64,000 nucleotides of DNA from Lautropia sp. (GTDB lineage: Bacteria > Pseudomonadota > Gammaproteobacteria > Burkholderiales > Burkholderiaceae_E). Each line of letters begins with the position of its first letter. Position 1 is the first letter of the stretch. Positions 1 through 7,715 of the stretch are shown piece by piece. Where the stretch lies: assembly GCA_030527825.1 (NCBI GenBank), contig JAUNAC010000001.1:496001-560000 (forward strand). The letters are read 5' to 3'. The notes under the pieces were generated by a model. It was not told the origin of the DNA, ran no database searches, and saw only the letters and a program-made list of their open reading frames with translations. The translations under genes and the position numbers were made by a program.

Positions 1-352
1 CCAGCTGCGCACCCTGGCGATCCATTCGGCCAAAAGCGCCGCAACGATGCCAGAGGCCCGAGGCCACCATGTCCTGAACCGTGATGGGAAACTGTCGATC
101 GGTCTGGTTCAGCTGAGGCAGGCAGGCAATGCGCCCCTCTTCCGGATCAGGCAGTTTCACTTGACCGTCCAGCAGCAGCTGCTCCCCAACCAGCAGTTTC
201 AGGAAAGTACTTTTACCAGCACCATTCGGCCCGACTACAGCCAGCATGTCACCGGATGCGATGCGCAGCTGCAAATGGTGAATTGCAGGATGCCGGTCAT
301 AACCCACCGTGACATCATCCAGCACAATCAGGGGCTGTCCAGGTGACACCAT
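1..352 (-). CDS. Metal (zinc-type) ABC transporter ATP-binding protein, 3' part outside window
   Basis: Read on the minus strand from ATG 350-352, the frame stays open to the window edge and gives at least 117 residues. The start reads MVSPGQPLIVLDDVTVGYDR, followed by a Walker A GPNGAGKST near residue 42 and the Q-loop region around CLPQLNQTDRQFP. The signature motif and Walker B lie beyond the edge. The spacing, with a Q-loop followed by FPITVQDMVASGLW, fits the ZnuC/MntB-type ATPases that energise zinc or manganese uptake at the inner membrane. The start lies 1 base after the stop of the 64-residue membrane protein, so the two are probably co-transcribed. Zinc as substrate is inferred from the zinc-type genes across the divergent promoter. 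Confidence 0.85.
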   Translation of the reverse strand, partial: MVSPGQPLIVLDDVTVGYDRHPAIHHLQLRIASGDMLAVVGPNGAGKSTFLKLLVGEQLLLDGQVKLPDPEEGRIACLPQLNQTDRQFPITVQDMVASGLWHRCGAFGRMDRQGAQL

Positions 353-353
353 G

Positions 354-548
354 TCAATATAATGCCCATGAGATGACGGACCACAGCATCCCCGTCAGCG
401 CTGCCGCAAGGAGCATTCGCACACCGATACCCCACCAGACGGCAGACAGACGCACCGTCGCCGGTGACATGCCATGGCCAGCCGATGTCCCGGGCTTGGC
501 CCGCACTTCGGCCAGGGTATGCACAGAGGAAGGATCGCTGGCTTTCAT
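354..548 (-). CDS. Small single-span membrane protein upstream of ZnuC-like ATPase
   Basis: This is a 64-residue ORF beginning MKASDPSSVHTLAEV. It has a polar N-terminal half and one hydrophobic stretch (about residues 38-63, VWWGIGVRMLLAAALTGMLW) that runs almost to the end. It sits between the candidate Zur operator and the ATPase gene, and its TGA stop is one base from the ATPase ATG. I do not recognise the family. Its position suggests a co-regulated accessory peptide of the metal transporter. It could also be a chance ORF, but the tight spacing and the plausible membrane segment favour a real gene. Confidence 0.5.
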   Translation of the reverse strand: MKASDPSSVHTLAEVRAKPGTSAGHGMSPATVRLSAVWWGIGVRMLLAAALTGMLWSVISWALY

Positions 549-556
549 GTCTTAAT

Positions 557-576
557 GCTAATGCCTTATCATTAGC
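557..576. promoter_or_regulatory. Candidate Zur operator between divergent zinc-uptake operons
   Basis: A perfect inverted repeat, GCTAATG-N6-CATTAGC, lies in the 54-base gap between the divergent 64-residue gene and the ZrgA-like gene. Fur-family regulators (Zur, Fur) bind AT-rich palindromes of about this size, and both flanking gene sets look like zinc uptake. The assignment to Zur rather than Fur or Mur is inferred from context. Confidence 0.55.
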
Positions 577-602
577 GAAGCAAATGTAAAGGAGAGGACT
601 CT

Positions 603-1343
603 ATGAACACACCATTCCATGCCTCCGTCTCACACGGACAAACAGACAGCCGTCCTGGTCATCAGGCCCTGAAGTTGGCCCTGGCCGGCGTATTCCTGAC
701 CATGGCCGCCACGGCTGCTGCCCATCATGTACCGGGACATGAGGACCATCACCATAAGCACAAGCAAGGTCATATTCATCAGCATGGCCTGGGCACTCTG
801 GATATCAGCCAGCAGGCTGACACCCTGACCGTGAACTTTCGCTCACCTCTGGACAGCCTGATCGGGTTCGAGACCGTTCCGGCCGATGATCAGCAACGTG
901 CCAAGGCCAAGGCACTGCTGGCACAGCTCCAGGACGGTGCCAGTGTCGTCCAGATCCCGGCCTCAGCCCAGTGCACTCAACAGGCCCCGGTGATCAACGC
1001 CCCGACTCTGACAGGCGAAAAGGCAGCGGATGGCGATGATCACGACGAAGATCACCACGACGCCGATGATCATGATGACGATCATCATGACCATGACCAC
1101 GACGCGGACGATCATCACGACGCGGATGAGCACCATCATCACCATCATGGCCATCACGCCGACCTGGCCATCACCTATACATTCAGCTGCAAACAGCCCG
1201 CAGTCATTGATGCCCTGACGGTCACCGCATTCAGTCACTGGCCCCGACTCAAGCATATCGACACGGCCGTTGTAAACGACCATGGTCAGCAAGCCCAGCG
1301 GCTTGATTCGAGCAATGCCGTCATTCGCTGGAAAGCCTCCTGA
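603..1343 (+). CDS. His-rich periplasmic zinc-uptake protein, ZrgA/DUF2796 family
   Basis: The protein has 246 residues with a signal peptide ending near Ala40. A first His cluster follows directly (about 41-61), then the DUF2796 core with GTLDISQQADTLTVNFRSPL, and then an Asp/His tract from about 145 to 185. The C-terminal part (FSCKQPAVIDALTVTAF) resumes the DUF2796 fold. The start is backed by an AGGAG ribosome site 9 bases upstream. In Vibrio cholerae the ZrgA family works with an ABC transporter in zinc uptake. Here the gene is followed directly by an ATPase, a permease and a DUF3299 gene in the same order of functions. The His/Asp tract is an obvious metal-binding segment. Confidence 0.88.
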   Translation: MNTPFHASVSHGQTDSRPGHQALKLALAGVFLTMAATAAAHHVPGHEDHHHKHKQGHIHQHGLGTLDISQQADTLTVNFRSPLDSLIGFETVPADDQQRAKAKALLAQLQDGASVVQIPASAQCTQQAPVINAPTLTGEKAADGDDHDEDHHDADDHDDDHHDHDHDADDHHDADEHHHHHHGHHADLAITYTFSCKQPAVIDALTVTAFSHWPRLKHIDTAVVNDHGQQAQRLDSSNAVIRWKAS

Positions 1344-1347
1344 CACC

Positions 1348-2067
1348 GTGAAGGCAGCAGATTCCTCCCGCCAAATCCACGAGCCTGTCCTTCAGGCTGA
1401 TGATCTGGTCTTTACCTGGCAGGGCAGTTCCGGGCCATGTCTGCACATCGGGCATCTCACACTGCATGCCGGAGAGCAAACCCTGTTGCTGGGCCCCAGC
1501 GGAGGCGGGAAAAGCACACTGCTAGGCTTGCTGGGCGGTGTGCTGCAACCTACCCGGGGTGAGGTGAAGCTGCTGGGCCAGGCTTTTTCCAGCTGCCGGC
1601 CAGCCGAACGCGACCGGATCAGAGCAGACCATATCGGGTTCATTTTTCAGCAGTTCAATCTGGTGCCCTATCTGAGCCTAGAAGACAATGTCCTGCTGCC
1701 TTGCCACTTCTCGGCTATCCGGCGCCAGCGCGCCGGTTCCCAGCCGCGAGATACCGCCCGCCGTCTCCTGGCGGCACTGGAACTGCCCGAATCCGCCTGG
1801 GCGCGGCCGGTAACCGGTCTGTCTGTGGGTCAGCAGCAGCGCGCGGCTGTGGCCCGGGCACTGATTGGCTCTCCCGAACTGCTGATCGCCGATGAACCCA
1901 CCTCGGCGCTCGATGGCAGCAACCGGGACCGGCTGTTGTCATTGTTGATGTCGCAGCTCAAACAGAGCGGTGCAACCCTGTTGCTGGTCAGTCATGATGA
2001 GCAGCTACAGCCCTATTTCAAGCACATTCTGCATATGGGCGACATAAATGCCGCCGCGGTCTCCTGA
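1348..2067 (+). CDS. ABC transporter ATP-binding protein of ZrgA-type cluster
   Basis: This is an ABC ATPase of the LolD/MacB type that pairs with FtsX-like permeases. It has Walker A GPSGGGKST, Q-loop FIFQQFNLVPYLS, signature LSVGQQQRAAVARAL, Walker B LLIADEPTSALD and H-loop VSHD. I place the start at GTG 1348, five bases after the ZrgA-like stop, which gives 239 residues. ATG 1315 and ATG 1282, inside the upstream gene, are in-frame alternatives, and no strong ribosome site decides between them. The stop overlaps the permease start as TGATG, which indicates translational coupling. It probably powers zinc uptake with the ZrgA-like and permease partners. Confidence 0.88.
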   Translation: MKAADSSRQIHEPVLQADDLVFTWQGSSGPCLHIGHLTLHAGEQTLLLGPSGGGKSTLLGLLGGVLQPTRGEVKLLGQAFSSCRPAERDRIRADHIGFIFQQFNLVPYLSLEDNVLLPCHFSAIRRQRAGSQPRDTARRLLAALELPESAWARPVTGLSVGQQQRAAVARALIGSPELLIADEPTSALDGSNRDRLLSLLMSQLKQSGATLLLVSHDEQLQPYFKHILHMGDINAAAVS

Positions 2068-3365
2068 TGTCGAAGTCATCTGTTTCCTTCACCCTTGGTC
2101 GTTTGGGTACGCTGCTGGCTCTGGCTTTTCGCAGCGCGGGCAATCGTCGGGCCAACTTCTGGCTGACCCTGGTCTCGATCGCCCTCTCGACGGCGCTGCT
2201 GCTGACCGTACAACGCGGCCAGCAGGCTATTCAGGACAGTTTCACGCGCGCCGTTTCCGGTACAGACCTGATCATGGGGGCTCGTACCAGCCCACTACAG
2301 CTGATGCTGTATGCCGTTTTTCGACTGGGCGATCCTACCCACGAAATCAGTTGGGATGCCTATGACCGCGTGCGACACAATCCACTGGTCGCATGGACCA
2401 TCCCGATTGCTCTGGGCGACTCTCATCACGGTTTTCCCGTCCTGGGAACCGATCAGGGCTATTTCGACCACTTTCTCTATGGCTCCCATGAGCACCTCCG
2501 TCTCGCCAAAGGCAGACGCTTCAAAGAAATTTTTGACGTGGTGCTCGGCGCAGAAGTCGCCCGAAAGCTGGGCTATCAGCTAGGGGATACCCTGACACTC
2601 ACCCACGGTACGGGCGATGCCCCAGGCATCGAACACGCTGACAAGCCGTTTCATGTCAGCGGCATTCTCGAACCCACTGGCACCCCTGTCGACCGTACCC
2701 TGCACATCAGCCTGGATGCCATGACCGCCATTCATCTGAACTGGCAGGCCGGCGCGCCCATTCCAGGGATCAACATTCCGGCAGACAAGGTCAAGGCATT
2801 TGATCTTCAACCCGAATTCATCACGGCGGCACTGATTGGCCTGAAATCCCGGGCTGGCGTCTTTAATCTCCAGCGCGATATCAATGCCGACGAAGACGAA
2901 GCGCTGTTGGCGGTTCTTCCCGCAGTTGCCCTGAACCAGCTTTGGCGACTGCTTGATATTGTCACCCGCACGTTGCGGGTTCTGTCCATCTTGGTGCTAG
3001 TGCTCAGCCTGTGCAGCCTGGTCACCGCGCTACTGGCCAGTCTCGAACAGAGACAGCGTGAGCTGGCCATTCTGCGCGCTGTCGGTGCCCGGCCACTGGA
3101 CCTGTTATTTCTGCTGGTACAGGAAGGACTATTGCTGACTGCAGGTGGCGCCGTCCTCGGCTACGTCTTTCTGGCCTTCGCCTCGGTTCTGGCTGCCCCT
3201 CTATTACTGAACCAGTGGGGAATCGTCTGGCCAATCACCCGCTTTGCTGCCGATGAACTGTGGCTCATGCTGATCGTCGCCGTGGCCGGCCCCATCACGG
3301 CCCTATGGCCAGCATGGCGCGCCAGCCAGCGCGCACTGGCCGATGGTCTGACTCCCCGGCTGTAA
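2067..3365 (+). CDS. FtsX-like ABC transporter permease of ZrgA-type cluster
   Basis: The protein has 432 residues. It has an N-terminal membrane segment (about 30-50), a long periplasmic MacB-PCD-like region containing GTDLIMGARTSPLQLMLY, and three C-terminal segments near 305-325, 350-380 and 395-415. This is the standard FtsX/MacB permease layout. The motif RQRELAILRAVGARP is the cytoplasmic coupling helix that contacts the ATPase. The start codon overlaps the stop of the ATPase gene. By context it is the membrane partner of the ZrgA-like zinc protein, although FtsX-type permeases also act in lipoprotein release and export. Confidence 0.87.
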   Translation: MSKSSVSFTLGRLGTLLALAFRSAGNRRANFWLTLVSIALSTALLLTVQRGQQAIQDSFTRAVSGTDLIMGARTSPLQLMLYAVFRLGDPTHEISWDAYDRVRHNPLVAWTIPIALGDSHHGFPVLGTDQGYFDHFLYGSHEHLRLAKGRRFKEIFDVVLGAEVARKLGYQLGDTLTLTHGTGDAPGIEHADKPFHVSGILEPTGTPVDRTLHISLDAMTAIHLNWQAGAPIPGINIPADKVKAFDLQPEFITAALIGLKSRAGVFNLQRDINADEDEALLAVLPAVALNQLWRLLDIVTRTLRVLSILVLVLSLCSLVTALLASLEQRQRELAILRAVGARPLDLLFLLVQEGLLLTAGGAVLGYVFLAFASVLAAPLLLNQWGIVWPITRFAADELWLMLIVAVAGPITALWPAWRASQRALADGLTPRL

Positions 3366-3571
3366 AACTGTCGGCCTGATACTCCAGTAAGTCGGGCCTT
3401 CAAGTCACCCTTTCGGGGATGATCTGTCGTGCTGTATGCTGATGGCAAGCTCTAGGCGTTTGATCTTTCTTTCTCCTGACGCCACCCAAGAGGCTACTGC
3501 CCACGATGTCTTCATCACCTGTTTACTCGCCCGCGCCCAAACCGGTTGGACAGATCGATCGACTTCACACG

Positions 3572-4336
3572 ATGAAATCACCGACCTGCAGACATTCTCA
3601 ACCAGCCGGTATCAACAGCCTGGTCAGCAGATGGCTGATACTTCTGGGGCTGGCAATGATGGCAACCCCTCTCTGGAGCGCCCACGCTAGCGGTGCCCCG
3701 GAAACCACCGATATCCAGGGCAGTCAAAGCCATGGCCGCTTTGTCCTGGGCGAAGAGCTACCCAAAATCAAGGATTCGGCCAGCGCCGCCGGACAGGCCC
3801 AGCCCGGGGATGGCGCCATGTCAGGCACTGCGCCGGCATCGGATCCCCATGATTACCATCCCATGGACTGGGAAAAACTGATTCCAGCCAACTGGGAACC
3901 TCTGCAAGACTTCAAGTCGTTGAATTTCAACGGCATGTCCGATAGCGACCCGCGGGCGATCGCTGCCCTGCGCAAGCTGCAGAAAGCGTGGAAACACGCG
4001 CCTCTCAACCCCGATATCCAGCATGAAAAAGTCATTATCTCGGGTTTCATCGTACCGCTGGACAGCAGCGACTCCACTACCATTGAAGAATTCCTGCTTG
4101 TGCCTTACTTCGGCGCCTGCATCCATGTCCCACCGCCACCGTCCAACCAGGTCATTCACGTTGTACCCACCAGCCCCCTGAAAGGCTTCCAGATGATGGA
4201 TCCCGTAACGGTCACTGGTGATCTCAGCCCATCACGCATCGACACTCCCTATGGCAGCGCGGGCTACGAGATGCAGGCCAGAACCGTGGCAGCCTATGAA
4301 GACCCCAACGAGTTGACCATGCCGGCACATCCCTAG
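3572..4336 (+). CDS. Exported DUF3299 protein
   Basis: The C-terminal half carries the DUF3299 hallmarks: a VIISGFIVPLD strand followed by EEFLLVPYFGACIHVPPPPSNQVIHV. I chose ATG 3572 (254 residues) because it places a typical signal peptide, SRWLILLGLAMMATPLWSAHA, near the N-terminus. The ORF stays open upstream to 3506. DUF3299 genes often follow ZrgA-type ABC genes, so a role in the same metal-uptake pathway is likely. The conserved Cys and His around residue 185 could bind metal. The biochemical function is not known to me. Confidence 0.82.
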   Translation: MKSPTCRHSQPAGINSLVSRWLILLGLAMMATPLWSAHASGAPETTDIQGSQSHGRFVLGEELPKIKDSASAAGQAQPGDGAMSGTAPASDPHDYHPMDWEKLIPANWEPLQDFKSLNFNGMSDSDPRAIAALRKLQKAWKHAPLNPDIQHEKVIISGFIVPLDSSDSTTIEEFLLVPYFGACIHVPPPPSNQVIHVVPTSPLKGFQMMDPVTVTGDLSPSRIDTPYGSAGYEMQARTVAAYEDPNELTMPAHP

Positions 4337-4501
4337 GCCCATATTCCGGCAATCAGAGCCAGCCGCATGTCCCATCAGGCAACAAATCAGATCAAAAAGC
4401 CAAAGCAGGTGTACAAACCGCCACGACTTGCCGGCTGCTCCTGCATACTCATGCCTGAGACCAATGTATTCGGAACTGCATCCTAAGAAGGGAGAACATC
4501 C

Positions 4502-5524
4502 ATGCCAGCCCCACTTCGTTCCTCATACCTGACATCAGGTGTGCTGGCCCTGCTGCTTGCCGGCTGCTCCAGCCTGTCGGGCCCGAGCCAACAAAAAGCA
4601 CCTGATGATCCGGCCCACGGCCAGGCCGAGGCGCCCCGTGCCAGCGCCAGCCCGGATTCCGAACCGGAGCGTGAAGCCGTGGAATATCAGACACAGGTTG
4701 CCGCAATGCAGATAGCGGGCAACTTTTGTGAGGATGAGCGCAAACTGGCCGACTATGCCTACAGATACCTGAACCGGACGGCGCTGCCCTTGCCACCACG
4801 GGCCCTCTCACTGACACAGGCCCATTGCGCCGGGCGTATTTTTCTGAAAAACCTCATTCCATCGGCCGGCCGCATTGTCGGCTACAAAACCGAGCAAATG
4901 CCCCTTGACACCACAACCGGCCATGTGTCACAGATGGTCGCGGTTCGCGGCAACCTGCTCGAACGGATGATGCTGCCCAGCGGGGTTGCCCTGGCTACCA
5001 ACCGTTATGCCATCCATCCGCGTATGGAAGCGGACATGGTGGCTGTCGTGCGCAGTGCCGCCATTCATGATGCCCAGACTCCTCGGGAAGTACTGGCCAG
5101 CCTGTCAGCCATCCGGCCCTATATCGAATTGCCAGATCTGGCCTATGAACATCCTGAGCAGATGAATGCGGCCGATGCCACCGTGGTTAATGCCAATGCC
5201 CGCTTCGGAGTCCTTGGTGAGCCCATTCCCGTCCGGGTAGATCAGGAGATGGTGGATCAGCTTGGCAACATGACCGTGCGACTTACCGACCAGGATGGGA
5301 ACGAGCTGGAAGCCGTCAAGGGCAGCAGTCTGCAGGGCAACCCCCTCAATGCCGTGTTGTGGCTGATCCAGGATCTGGAAAAAGCCGGCATCAAACTCCG
5401 GCCTGGTGATCTGCTGTCTCTGGGCGCCTTTGGCAAACGTTTTAAACCCGAGGCGGGTAAAAGCTATCGGCTAAGCTACGACGGTTTACCGAATACCCCG
5501 TCGGTGGTCGTCAACTTCCGATGA
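4502..5524 (+). CDS. Lipoprotein of unknown function
   Basis: The protein has 340 residues with a lipoprotein signal peptide and lipobox LLAGC (Cys22). A Ser/Pro/Glu-rich linker follows to about residue 60, then a folded domain rich in charged and hydrophobic residues. The ATG has a GAAGGGAGA ribosome site. I do not recognise the domain. The text TVVNANARFGVLGEPIPVRV and the ending GKSYRLSYDGLPNTPSVVV suggest a beta-rich C-terminal part, but no family follows from that. The gene stands alone, with a convergent neighbour four bases downstream. Confidence 0.75.
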   Translation: MPAPLRSSYLTSGVLALLLAGCSSLSGPSQQKAPDDPAHGQAEAPRASASPDSEPEREAVEYQTQVAAMQIAGNFCEDERKLADYAYRYLNRTALPLPPRALSLTQAHCAGRIFLKNLIPSAGRIVGYKTEQMPLDTTTGHVSQMVAVRGNLLERMMLPSGVALATNRYAIHPRMEADMVAVVRSAAIHDAQTPREVLASLSAIRPYIELPDLAYEHPEQMNAADATVVNANARFGVLGEPIPVRVDQEMVDQLGNMTVRLTDQDGNELEAVKGSSLQGNPLNAVLWLIQDLEKAGIKLRPGDLLSLGAFGKRFKPEAGKSYRLSYDGLPNTPSVVVNFR

Positions 5525-5528
5525 TGAT

Positions 5529-6035
5529 TCAGTGCCCGCCGTCGGCACCCCGGGCAACCGCTGAGGATGCAGCCAGACGGGCATTGAGAGTGGCCAGCTC
5601 CGCCTGGATGTTCTCCAGCTGCCGATCATAGTCGGCCTTCAGTTGCCGCATCTGCGCCAGCCAGGCCCGGTTCTTGTGCTCGTTGAAGTCCGGGTCGCCG
5701 CCGCGCGATGCCGCCAGTCTGGCCAGGGCCAGCCGGTTGAGCTCGGCATCCCGCCGGGCACGCACCAGAAACAGGGTCTGCCGCTGCCTGCGCTGTGCCG
5801 CCAGCAGCGCCTCATGGGTGGAAAGGCTTGCCTGGGCGGCCGGTCCGTGTGCCGGATCGTCATGGCCGCCATCATCATGCAGCGCCCCGGATGGATCAGA
5901 TACTGGACTGTCCGACCGAGATGCCCCAGCCGGTACCGGTGGCGGCAGCACCCCGGCAGATGTCGAAGATGCAGCGTGTGCTGTCCCGATCATTGCCAGC
6001 ACCACCAGAGAAAAAAATACCGAACGTCTGATCAT
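5529..6035 (-). CDS. Exported coiled-coil protein of unknown function
   Basis: With the start at ATG 6035 the product has 168 residues and a clear signal peptide (MIRRSVFFSLVVLAMIGTAHA). A low-complexity Pro/Ser/Asp/His stretch (about 22-60) follows, then a long helical, probably coiled-coil segment rich in Arg, Gln, Leu and Ala (about 70-155) with ADYDRQLENIQAELATLNARL. An upstream in-frame Met at 6065 is less likely because it would put polar residues before the signal peptide. The protein is probably periplasmic. No family is recognised. Confidence 0.62.
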   Translation of the reverse strand: MIRRSVFFSLVVLAMIGTAHAASSTSAGVLPPPVPAGASRSDSPVSDPSGALHDDGGHDDPAHGPAAQASLSTHEALLAAQRRQRQTLFLVRARRDAELNRLALARLAASRGGDPDFNEHKNRAWLAQMRQLKADYDRQLENIQAELATLNARLAASSAVARGADGGH

Positions 6036-6135
6036 GGCCCCACCGCTGTGGATATGTTGCAGCACATGACATCAGTCTAGCGTGGCCGATTGCCGGTGTC
6101 CGTGGCACTTTTCTCGGACGGGGCACCATCGGGCC

Positions 6136-7545
6136 TCAATGGAAGCTGATCAGGGACAGCAACAGAAAGATCGGTAACAAGAAAGTGAGCGACCAGAACA
6201 GATAGGCAAAGAAACTGGGCATGCGAATCCCCCGCTCCTCGGCGATTGCCTTGACCATCAGATTCGGCGCATTGCCAATGTAGGTGTTGGCTCCCATAAA
6301 AACCGCTCCAGCGGAAATGGCCATCAGCACCGGGGCCAGCTCATGCATAAGCGCTGAAGGACGACCACCTGCCGTATTGAAAAACACCAGGTAGGTCGGC
6401 GCATTGTCCAGAAACGAGCTGAGCAGGCCCGTAGCCCAGAAATACATGACGGGAATAGGCTTGCCATCGGCTGCTGTCACAGCGCGAACCACCCCGCCAA
6501 ACGGGCCATCCACACCCGCCTGAAGCATGGCAATGACCGGAATAATGGTCAGAAAGATGCCCGCAAACAGCTTGGCCACCTCGATCATCGGTCCCCAGGA
6601 AAACTGGTTGTCTGCATGAATGCGGGCGGACGTCGTACGCAGGGACAGGATGATCACCAGCAACAGCCCGACATCGCGCACCAGGCCGGGCAGCGGCACC
6701 AGAGCACCGTAGACCCGGAAATGGACTGGCGACTTCCAGAGACCGCTCAACAGCACCAGACAGATGATCGCCCCCAACAGAACTACATTGAACCATCCCT
6801 GCAGCCCGATTGACGGGGAGTCCGGTGTAGGATCTTCAGGCAGAATACCTTCCTTGCGATACATCCAGCTGTCCAGCAAAAAGAACAGGGACAGCAACAG
6901 GGCCACGACCAGCAGAACATCCCAGATCAGATGACGCATGGTCCAACTGAAATCCACGCCCTGCAAAAAGCCCAGAAACAGGGGCGGATCCCCCAGGGGT
7001 GTCAGCGCACCGCCGATGTTGGACACCAGGAAGATGAAAAACACGACCACATGCGCCTGATGCCGGCGATTATCGTTGGCGCGGATCAGCGGCCGAATGA
7101 GCAGCATGGACGCGCCAGTCGTGCCCATGAAACTGGCCAGAACCGTCCCCAACGCCAGAAGCATCGTATTCAGGCCAGGCCGCCCATGCAGATTCCCACT
7201 GATATGTATACCCCCCGCACAGGTAAACAGCGCGGTCAGCAGCAAAATGAAGGGAATATATTCCGCGATTGCCGCATGGACGAAACTGTGCAAAGCGGCA
7301 TCGATCCCGCTCTGCCATGCGAACGGCAGCAGAAAGGCCAGCGCCCAGGCCGCCGTCACCTTGCCATAATGGTGATGCCAGAAGGAAGGCACAGCCAGCG
7401 GCATCAATGCAATGGAGAGCAGGATGCCCGCAAACGGAATCCCCCAGCAAAGCGAAAGGCGGGAGCCATCGAGCGCACCGGTCGAGGCACAGGCATTGGC
7501 AGACAGCAGAAAGAGCGGCAACAACAGGCTGGGTTTGAATCTCAT
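6136..7545 (-). CDS. NhaD-type Na+/H+ antiporter (ArsB/NhaD, citrate-transporter superfamily)
   Basis: From ATG 7545 the product has 469 residues and about 12 hydrophobic segments. Family text includes LGTVLASFMGTTGASMLLIRP, NIGGALTPLGDPPLFLGFLQG and, near the end, FMGANTYIGNAPNLMVKAIAEERG. The paired GxxxTPxGDPP and GNAPN loops are the ion-binding re-entrant elements of ArsB/NhaD-type antiporters. The protein should exchange Na+ (or Li+) for H+ across the inner membrane. The frame extends to 7677, but that start lies inside the structured leader RNA, so 7545 is preferred. The leader suggests control at the RNA level. Confidence 0.85.
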   Translation of the reverse strand: MRFKPSLLLPLFLLSANACASTGALDGSRLSLCWGIPFAGILLSIALMPLAVPSFWHHHYGKVTAAWALAFLLPFAWQSGIDAALHSFVHAAIAEYIPFILLLTALFTCAGGIHISGNLHGRPGLNTMLLALGTVLASFMGTTGASMLLIRPLIRANDNRRHQAHVVVFFIFLVSNIGGALTPLGDPPLFLGFLQGVDFSWTMRHLIWDVLLVVALLLSLFFLLDSWMYRKEGILPEDPTPDSPSIGLQGWFNVVLLGAIICLVLLSGLWKSPVHFRVYGALVPLPGLVRDVGLLLVIILSLRTTSARIHADNQFSWGPMIEVAKLFAGIFLTIIPVIAMLQAGVDGPFGGVVRAVTAADGKPIPVMYFWATGLLSSFLDNAPTYLVFFNTAGGRPSALMHELAPVLMAISAGAVFMGANTYIGNAPNLMVKAIAEERGIRMPSFFAYLFWSLTFLLPIFLLLSLISFH

Positions 7546-7641
7546 GCGTAGCGTCAACCTTCGACTGGAATACACAATACATGGTGCTTGGGCATAAGCC
7601 AACACCGCCAGTTTGCCAATAACAGCGGCAATGGTATTTTG

Positions 7642-7678
7642 CATGGAATGCTCCGGGCTTTCCCCCGGGACTTCCATG
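7642..7678 (-). promoter_or_regulatory. Structured leader RNA (candidate cation riboswitch) upstream of nhaD-type gene
   Basis: On the minus strand about 100 bases before the antiporter start there is a 7-bp outer stem (CATGGAA with TTCCATG). It encloses an inner stem of UCC/GGA plus GGG/CCC with one bulged C and a GGAAAG loop. A further possible hairpin (TTGCC...GGCAA) lies between this element and the gene. Known Li+/Na+ riboswitch classes sit in front of Na+/H+ antiporter genes. I cannot confirm that this element matches any of them. Confidence 0.5.
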
Positions 7679-7715
7679 ACACGGATCCCCTTTTTTCGTC
7701 GCTGCCGGCATTGCC

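Noticed and set aside
1030-1218. Met/Thr/Ile-rich 62-residue ORF inside the ZrgA-like gene
   Set aside because: It is a frame shift of the repetitive His/Asp tract and has no independent coding character.
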